Source of the DNA: Sciurus carolinensis
Taxonomy: Eukaryota; Chordata; Mammalia; Rodentia; Sciuridae
DNA length: 64,000 nt
Direction of reading: 5' to 3'
NCBI RefSeq assembly: GCF_902686445.1
Contig: NC_062213.1
Coordinates: 5,701,241-5,765,240, forward strand
A program made the position numbers and the translations under genes. This document shows positions 56,668 to 64,000 of the stretch, piece after piece (position 1 is the first letter of the stretch; each line of letters starts with the position of its first letter). Below the pieces are notes generated by a model. That model was not told the origin of the DNA, made no database searches, and saw only the letters and a list, made by a program, of their open reading frames with translations.

Positions 56668-57929
56668 TCCAAAATCTTCAATCCTGTTATTCCCAGAAAA
56701 CAGGTGCTAACCCTGCCCTGAGTCACATCGTTAGCAGCCAGTAGACCACGATTCATCCCGGACATCCCAAGCCTCAAAGTCTCAGCGCTTGCCACAGCGC
56801 AGAGCAGAGTCCTGTGTCCAGGGGAGGCAGAGTGCCCGGGGGAGCAAGGACCACGGAAACCAGCGCCGCGCTTGCCTTGTGCTTCACCTGCAGGACAGGG
56901 AACCATACCAAGCCAGCAGGACTTTAATCTTCCTTTTCACAGAGCCGGCACCCTTCCGTTTCTTGATCAATGCTGCCTTTTGATGTGAATAACATTTATC
57001 TTTGTCATTTACTCTGGAGTAATTATTATGATTTTTCATCTCTAAAAAGCTATTAATGTCAGTCTTCAGCAAAAGAAATAATTAAATAGAAATATTTCAA
57101 AAAGTGTCACAACTGATTGTAGTTCTAATTGTGCTTGTTCCCAAGTTTAGTATGACATTGCACATTACTGAGTAGAAACAAACCATAAATTACTGTATTT
57201 ATGACTCACATTGCAGTATAGAACTGCATGCCAAATTCTTATGACAGGCATAAAAGAATTATCCAGAAATACTGCTCTGTTTGGTGCCAAATTCAGTGAT
57301 AATTTATAGCTGCCTGAATTTCCACACCTGCTACAAATTCCCCTGGGTCCTCGAGTTTTACCGACTCCCGAGTGGTGGGATTTGAAGGGCATCATTTACG
57401 TGGGGGAAAATCTTGACTCCTTCACTGTGGCCCTTCATTACAAGAGCCTAAAAATCTCAATGTGCCTTTGCCAGGATTTGACAAGGGCCCCATGGAAATG
57501 TGTCTCATTCTCCTGTGTCCCAGAAGGTCGCTGGGCTACCCAGGATGGCTGTGTGCTTCTTCCACTAGTCTATGGTGAAGGGGAGTTTGAAAAACACTCA
57601 GTTTGGGTAATGAGGAAACAGGATCCGATTTGTGCCTGGGTTGACTTACAGCCAACATTCTTAAAGGTGTAGACTTACTTTAGAAACAATAAAGGCATTC
57701 TTTCATGAGCTCAGTAATTGGGGTCTTTTTCCTCCAATAATAAAGTAGCAGTCATTATAGTAATTATTTGTATGTAATTTACTAATGACCTATTGTATTC
57801 CAATTTTTTTCTAGTATATCAAATACTCTCATTGTACTTCTGTAAAGCTGAGAGCATTTGACTGTGTTTTAAGTGGGGGTACTCAAGGCTCTGTAAGGTT
57901 ATGATAGGTTCGTGGCTAAGGAGAAAGAG
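56668..57929. other. Unassigned noncoding DNA
   Basis: Nothing recognised as gene or repeat. CpG-richer at 56775-56870 ('agcgccgcgcttgcc'). Confidence 0.45.
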
Positions 57930-58035
57930 CTAACACTGATGAGTGTCTCAGGCATCTCTGCTAACCCTGTGAAGTGGCTACTAGTGTTCCCCCACGTTAC
58001 AAATGGAATCCGAAGCACAGGGAGGTAACTTGATT
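57930..58035 (-). repeat. MIR-like fragment (antisense)
   Basis: 'ctgctaaccctgtgaagtgg', 'ctactagtgttcccccacgt', 'tacaaatggaatccgaagca', 'cagggaggtaacttgattcc' is the reverse-complement MIR order. Confidence 0.6.
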
Positions 58036-60164
58036 CCTCACAATCGAGGCAGCCCTTCCTCATCTCTTGCAGCTGTCATTGAAAGTCCAGCATTAATCCT
58101 TTGTATTTTTACATGCTTTGGGTGGTACTGTGGGGAGCCCTGTCTGGGGTTGCCCAACCTTGCTGTCCTCTGTGATGGAAGAAGCTCTCCACTACACCTT
58201 CTAGAAGATGCACCCTGTGCAGTGCTGCTGGGACTGCATGTCCAGGTGCCCATCCTACCATGGCCAGGGGCGGGATTACGATCCCAAGGGTGTTGACTGC
58301 CCTCCTGATTCTAGGACCTCAGACGGTAAGGCCGGGCAGAGGACAGTTACAATTATCATTATAGTTGTTATTTAACCTCTGCTCTGCCCAGCCCAAGGGC
58401 CATCCTGGCTTTCCTCCTTTAGCTTACTCATTGACTTGCCAGCACCTGCACAGCATTCCCAAATTCCAGATGCCCCTTAGCAGTCTCCTATCTTCTAACC
58501 ACTTGCATCTTTTCTTCATTCCTTCCCTGTTGGAACTGACCCTCTCAACCCCTTGCAATCTCCAGAGCAGGTCTCTGTCACTGGCAACACTCATGTTTAA
58601 AGGTAAATAAATTGGCACACTGCAGTTGATCTGTGCACCTCTTTTTATCCCTACCAGTTACATCTTCTTGAAACAGAGACAAGGGACAGGGGAAAGTGAG
58701 GCACTGGTGCAGAAGAACCGCAGCTGGGCAGAGCTGGCTAGCAGCCCTAGGCAAGCCTGCCTCCTCTGCTGGGGGCCCGGAAGGGAGCTGCACTCACCGC
58801 CACCTCTGTTTGCCCGTGCGCTCTGCTGGTCTGCCTGGGTGTGGGCTGCAGGGCGGCCTTGGCGCTGCATCAGCGGGACTAATTTCAAACCACTTTGGTT
58901 AATTCTGCTGCAATAGATCTGGGAGTGGGAACTCAGCTCAGTGAAATAAATTAGTAAAATGTGGACAAAGGAGTGGACTGAGCCTGGGTCCCCGCGTCTG
59001 TCAGGAAACTGACTTCATTTTCCTAGCTGCAGAGTAAAAGCATTTGGAGTGCTCCTCTCAGGTCTTCTCTTATGGCCGCTGATATTATGTTTTCATGATT
59101 TTTATTTGAAGAAATAGTAGGTACACTAAAGAAGTGAGGGTCAATGTGATTCACTGTGGATCTGGACATTTTGTGTTTTACAAACCCCTCCTCATAAACC
59201 ACATTATTAGGGCCTAGTGACCCTCAGGGATAATCTCCTTTGTTATAAAGTGTGTGGAGTGAGTTTAACAAGATGTCACCGTGTGATGAGCACCACGCTT
59301 CCAAGCATTCAGGTTTGGATCGGCTCTCCTCAAGTTCCCACCCCAGCTCTGCCAGTTTACAGGATTGGCATTTCATCCTGTTGAGAGCAGCAATAAACTG
59401 GGGTCATCCTGCACATGCCCAAGAGCCGTTGAGAGGAAACAAGAAGCAGGAGCCCACCTAGCAGACACCCTGGCCATTTATTCACTCTGACAATAAATAT
59501 TAATTACCTCCATCCCCAAAACACACAGCAAGGTGACTGTAGTCCATGAAATAACAGACCTTCATTGGCTTTCAGGGTATGTTGCTTTCCTTTGAAATGC
59601 ATAGAGTCTGAGAAGAAAGAGAGGGAGTTCTGGTGAAGAAGCATGTGGAAGGGCCTACCTTGCAAAGCGCAGATCTTTGTGCCTCATGTCAAGGCCCACA
59701 GAGGGCACATCCCACAGGGAGCACTGGAAGACCCAGAAGGCAGGATGTACAACCCCAGTGGATACTGACCACCACTGCTCTTAGCAACCCTGGTTGTTAG
59801 GTAGGGTTACAAACAGTGTCGCCATGGTGACAGGAATGGATGCTCTGAATGGCCAGCAGCCTGAGTTCCCCTGGCTACAGCTAACGTAGCACCAGCTGCT
59901 ACTGAAGTCTTCCTCTTTCAGCGTGAGAGACCAAGGCTGGGCCAAGGCATGCTGTGGTGACGAGCGGACCCGGCGAGGCACCCGGTGGCAGGGTTGTGAT
60001 CGGTCTTCTAGGTCACTGCGAGAGCTTTGCTTTTCACTTACTGAAGTAGGAAGTCTTGGGGGTTGGAGCAAGGAGGTGTAACCATCCGACTTGTTTTGCC
60101 AGGATAAATCTTACTGATTTGTTAAGTGTAGATTATAGAAAATAAGTTTGAATGAAGAAAAGTA
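58036..60164. other. Unassigned noncoding DNA
   Basis: Frames on both strands at 58003-58916 overlap without domains; no repeats confidently recognised. Confidence 0.45.
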
Positions 60165-61140
60165 GTGAGGAGGTTCCTGACATGATTTTGGTAGAGATTT
60201 AGGATTGTGATATTAGTGGTGTAAATGGTGATAAATGCTCATATTTTGGATATATTTCAAAGATAAAGAGGATTCATCAATGGGCTATTTTGGGGATTTG
60301 GGAATAAGAGATAAATTCATGATAATTAGATTTTCTTTCTGGCTTGATCTCATAGAAGAATGAAATTCCCATCAAAACAAATGAAAATCTAAAGGAGAGG
60401 CAGCTTTAAAGAATAAATGAAGGCGTTTCATTTTAGGCATGTTAAGTGTAAGAGGCCTCTTAGACCTGGTTGGAGATGCAGAGTGGCCAGTGGACGTATA
60501 ATATGTAATTGAGGGCAACGTTTAATCTGAGGATGTGATTTTAGGGACAGCAGCATATAAAATACACCAATCCATAATAAGGTCATTAGGAATAATGATA
60601 TAATATTTAAACTCAAAGGGATGGGAATACTGGGAAATGTGATACTCCAATACTTTAAGATTATGAAATAAGAGGAAACCAAGGATGTAAAAACAGAGTG
60701 TCCAGTGGAGTAGAAGTTAAGTCAGAGAAGTACGGTATTAGGGAAGCTCAGTACATGCAGTGTTTTAAAGGGCCAAAGTCAACTCTACCAGGTGCTGCTG
60801 AGAGAGCCACTAATAGGAAGATCAAGCCCTTAGCCACTGGGCTTAATGAAGCCCCAATCATTGGGGGCATTGATAAGCACAGTTTTGCAGAGAAGGGGAA
60901 AAGGATGGTTGGATTAGATTTAGGAAAGTATGAGAGGAAACAAGAGTCTTCCTACAAAGAGGAAGAGATGGGTGTTAGTTGCAGGTTGATAGGAAGAGCA
61001 TTAAGGGTTTCCGCTTGGAGATAGGGGAGATAGAGAATACTTTCATGTGATAGAAATGATTCAATAAGATCATTGGAAAATGAGAAAGAGTACTGACGAG
61101 AAATAGATGATGATTGCTGAACAATGCCCTTGAGTGAGTA
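60165..61140 (+). repeat. Ancient mammalian interspersed repeat, long copy
   Basis: An ordered series of phrases, including 'atttttggggatttggg'-like text, 'gttggagatgcagagtggcc', 'ggtgctgctgagagagccac' and 'acaatgcccttgagtgagta', fits a long, old mobile repeat widespread in mammals. I do not name the family. It is strongly diverged, A/G-rich and without a coding frame. A T-run follows at 61149-61164. Confidence 0.5.
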
Positions 61141-62977
61141 ATGCAAAACTTTTCTTTTTTTTTTTTAAAAAGCATCGAATTTGCGAGCAGTGCCTCTGTG
61201 GCATATCGAATTCTCCTGAGTTGGCCACACAGTGCCTCCCACCCTGCACGGTTTTCTGTAGTTTGATTTTGTAACACTGATCCTGAGGCAAAGTCCATCA
61301 TCGTGGTTTCTGTGTTTACTTTGATCAGTGGTACGTGGCGGAAGTCACCCTCTGAGAGTCTCAGGCAGCCCTTAATTAGACTGGCAGTGGCCACACCCTG
61401 CCTCTTGGAACATTTGTTCTTAGAAGTTCCAGCTCAGAACCAGCCAGAAGCTCCAAGGAGCCCATGCTTGCTATGCAGCGGACCTCTGCTTACCTGAAGC
61501 CCACAGCCAGGGACAACTGCCAGCCCATGAGGACTCACCTTCCCACTTCAGCCCCCGGGGCCCTCGGAAGACTTCACCCAGAATCTGAGCAAAACAGCAT
61601 GAAAGGCCCAAAGCAAATAAAATTTGCCAGAGCTCAGGCAGCCTACCTGATCATGAGAAAGACAAAAACAACGATTTTCAGCCAGGAGGTTTGGGGATGT
61701 TTCTTTCCATGGTCAGCACAGACTGGCACCGAGGTGAAGGGAGGCGCTGCTGCATCAGGAACCTCAAATAGCAGCTCTGGATTCAGGGCCGGCGGAAGGT
61801 CTGCAGGCTGGCGGCTCCCATGGCCTGGACGGCAGTGAGGTGACCGTGGTCATGGGCTGGGGAAGCACAATCTTCCTCCTGGAAGGCTGAGGGGACACTG
61901 CCAATAGCAGCATGAAGTGCACACTATACAAACAGTGAATGGATGTGTTCAGCTGGAATGACCAGCAGGGGACAGGAAGCACCAAGTCTTTCCTTGAGTC
62001 ACATATAAGTTACAGGTAGACAGAGAGGAGTTAAAAAGAGCTGTTCAGTTTTCAAGCAGAATTTAGAAGGAACCTAAAGGACCCAGGACATGCCGAACTC
62101 CAAAAATGAAACTATTTTCTTAACTAGACTTTGCTGAGCACAAAATAAAACAAAGACAGAAACGGCCACTGTAGAGATCCTCTCAAGTGTGTGTAGCTAT
62201 AAAATACATACTCACTTTAAAAAGAAAGTATAGAAATTATCTGCATGCCCCTCAACTGAAAATATATCCTTCCAAGGAATTTAAGGTTACTTTTGCATAG
62301 CACCCTGATTTTAATACCAAGGAGGGACGAGGGCTAATGGCAAGGGAGTAACTTATGGGGACGGACTCTTTCTAACAGATCGGACTTGAAGAGATTCATC
62401 GTGAACACACAATGTTCACAAGACATATCCCTATTATTCCATCATAAACCCTGTCTGTTAGGATGACAAACGCACAGAAGTAGTTCAGAATGAAAAGAAG
62501 CTTCTAGACCTCAGACATCATCTGACAGGCTGTAGGCTGGAGAAAATACTCAGCTGTGTTCACAGCCATTTCTTGAGGAGGATGTGTGGGTGGCTCAGAT
62601 AGTGGAGTCACCCACCAAAGAGCAACCTGGAGACTGGGTCTGTCTCTCACCAAAACCCTGGCAACAAGCGTCCAGTTGGATTCCAGAACCGCCACAGACC
62701 AGTGATTACCAAGCACCTCCTGATGCATATCCTCTTTGCTGGTATGTACGTGAAGACGTCCTCCCTCCTCCCGTGTGTTAGATGACTTGTATCCTTGCTT
62801 CTCAATTCCTTAGATGGAGAAAAGCGGTGCTTCCCAAAGCCGATTTTTAAATAATCTCCTCTGGTGACACGTGGATCTCCTGGGACTGATGAGGCCCTAT
62901 ACTTCGGGCTGTAATGGGACTATTTGGATCTGGATTCCTTGGAGGAGCAGCAAGCACAGTTTGCATGTGAGTTGTAG
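61141..62977. other. Unassigned noncoding DNA
   Basis: Frames at 61303-61838 and 62584-62781 show no domain. A CTCF-like site lies at 61962-61975. Nothing else recognised. Confidence 0.45.
61962..61975 (+). promoter_or_regulatory. CTCF-like core motif
   Basis: 'ccagcaggggacag' matches 13 of 14 positions of CCASYAGRKGGCRS. Confidence 0.3.
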
Positions 62978-63035
62978 AGGAAGGGTCATATTTTCTGCAG
63001 ATGGTGCACCTTCTACAGAAAATATGACCCTTCCT
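62978..63035. repeat. 58-bp near-perfect palindrome
   Basis: Positions 62978-62997 (starting AGGAAGGGTCAT) are the exact reverse complement of 63016-63035 (ending GACCCTTCCT): 20 bp, no mismatch. The 18-bp centre is itself nearly palindromic around GGTGCACC, so 27 of 29 pairs match over the whole 58 bp. It can form a cruciform in DNA or a hairpin in RNA. No repeat family or gene is seen at either flank. Confidence 0.97.
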
Positions 63036-64000
63036 GTCATGATGTGGCTTTCATGTTCTGTCCCATGGAGTCTGAACTAGTCTTAGATTGTTTCAGACAA
63101 CAGGACTCAGGAGAAGGCATTTTGCCAGTTCCAGTGGATCCCCTTCAGTGGCCTAGTGCTCCCTCCTCCTTCTCATGGGTTGCTCACTGCTGAGCCACGT
63201 TCTTCCTGGACCCAGACACCATGCCCTAAGAAGCCCAAGCTGCTTGAAACTGCTTTGCACCGTCTTCTCTTTGGTGCTGCATCTGCTATCCACAGGACCA
63301 ACATGGAATCCCAGTCACAGGCATGCATCTCCCCGTATGTCAGTGTAGTTTAAATCTTCAGAGGGCTCTGCACTGCTTCTGTCACTCTGTAACCACAGGA
63401 GAAAGTCCCTGTGAGGATGGTCCATCCAAGCCCCAGTCACTGTGGGATGGTGAGGAGAAAGCAGCACCGTCTCAGCCAGCAGGCTCAGGGGCAGTAGGTA
63501 GACATCTGCTTCATAACAGAAAGGAGACTTCGGCTGTGGGATGATTGAAGATGGAGATTTACCTTCCTTGCTATAAGTAAGGTTCGTTAATAGGAAGTAA
63601 AAGTCCATTTAATGCTGTATAATGAATTCAGTACAGTCTGCAAATGTGACCTATCATTGTCCCACAGCACAGCAATAGATAACTGAATAGCCACCCCGCT
63701 GTGTCACAGAGGCGATCAGGGAGTGAGTGGATGCACCAGGCCTGGCACAAAACTCAACACAAAGCAACTGACCTCTGTTCTTTTCTCTTCGTTTCACATA
63801 GAGTTGAAGGAGAACCAAGTGTGATATTGGAAAAGCCTTGATAATGCACATCTTTCTTAGTATTTAGCATTGTTAAATGAAAATTCTCCCATGCTAGCAA
63901 TTACAAGAGAAATGGGAACGAAGTTCTCCTGTGCCTCTTGAATGTGCCACACCCGTGACTCACCCAGGCGTGCAGTCATCATCACTTATGACAGGTTCTT
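63036..64000. other. Unassigned noncoding DNA
   Basis: Short overlapping frames on both strands (63156-63608) without domains; nothing else recognised up to the window end. Confidence 0.45.

Overview
This window looks like nuclear DNA from a rodent of the squirrel family (Sciuridae: ground squirrel, marmot or tree squirrel). The diagnosis rests on the repeats. There is an ID-type tRNA-derived SINE with intact Pol III boxes (5233-5323) and several antisense or decayed relatives. There is a degenerate B1-ID composite SINE (15265-15440). There are 3' ends of young LINE-1 elements in the form I associate with sciurids (6425-6720, 16921-17015, 22893-23075, 28460-28850, 39560-39735). A MaLR-like LTR family is present in at least four copies (788-1226, 25311-25733, 33091-33517, 56260-56667). 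Older pan-mammalian repeats (MIR, L2, MLT1-type LTRs, MER2, old L1M) fill much of the rest. Species and chromosome cannot be fixed from sequence alone.

I found no protein-coding gene I can support. Every open frame is short (the longest is 207 codons), most lie in repeats or low-complexity DNA, and none matches a family I recognise. I also see no convincing multi-exon structure, tRNA gene, rRNA, snRNA or CRISPR array. The window reads as intergenic or deep-intronic DNA. Because there are no genes, there is no operon or pathway to describe; the annotation is a map of transposable elements, simple repeats and a few unusual local structures.

Layout: 0-6 kb holds an MLT1-like LTR broken by a younger LTR with a short target duplication, then an LTR split by an ID element, a fresh ID element and another LTR. 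6-13.7 kb holds L1 and L2 pieces, a purine tract, a MaLR LTR and an old antisense L1. 13.7-18.1 kb is SINE- and MIR-rich. 18-25 kb is mostly unique, with a CpG-retaining block near 19.4 kb and a 41-bp retrotransposed tail at 24.87 kb. 25-37 kb holds two antisense sciurid LTRs, an L1 end, MER2 and an antisense MLT1-like LTR. 37-43.3 kb is rich in simple repeats and LTR fragments, with a CpG-rich 300-bp block at 42.1 kb. 43-50 kb is mostly unique, with an interstitial telomeric repeat at 47.5 kb. At 50.8-51.4 kb lies the most striking element, an LTR-like promoter carrying eleven same-strand CCAAT boxes and six GC boxes in 40-bp tandem units. 51.4-64 kb holds more LTR and ancient-repeat DNA and, at 62,978-63,035, a 58-bp near-perfect palindrome.

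Repeat family names are from recognition by eye, without a library search, so subfamily labels and exact ends are approximate. Stretches called empty mean that nothing was recognised, not that nothing is there.
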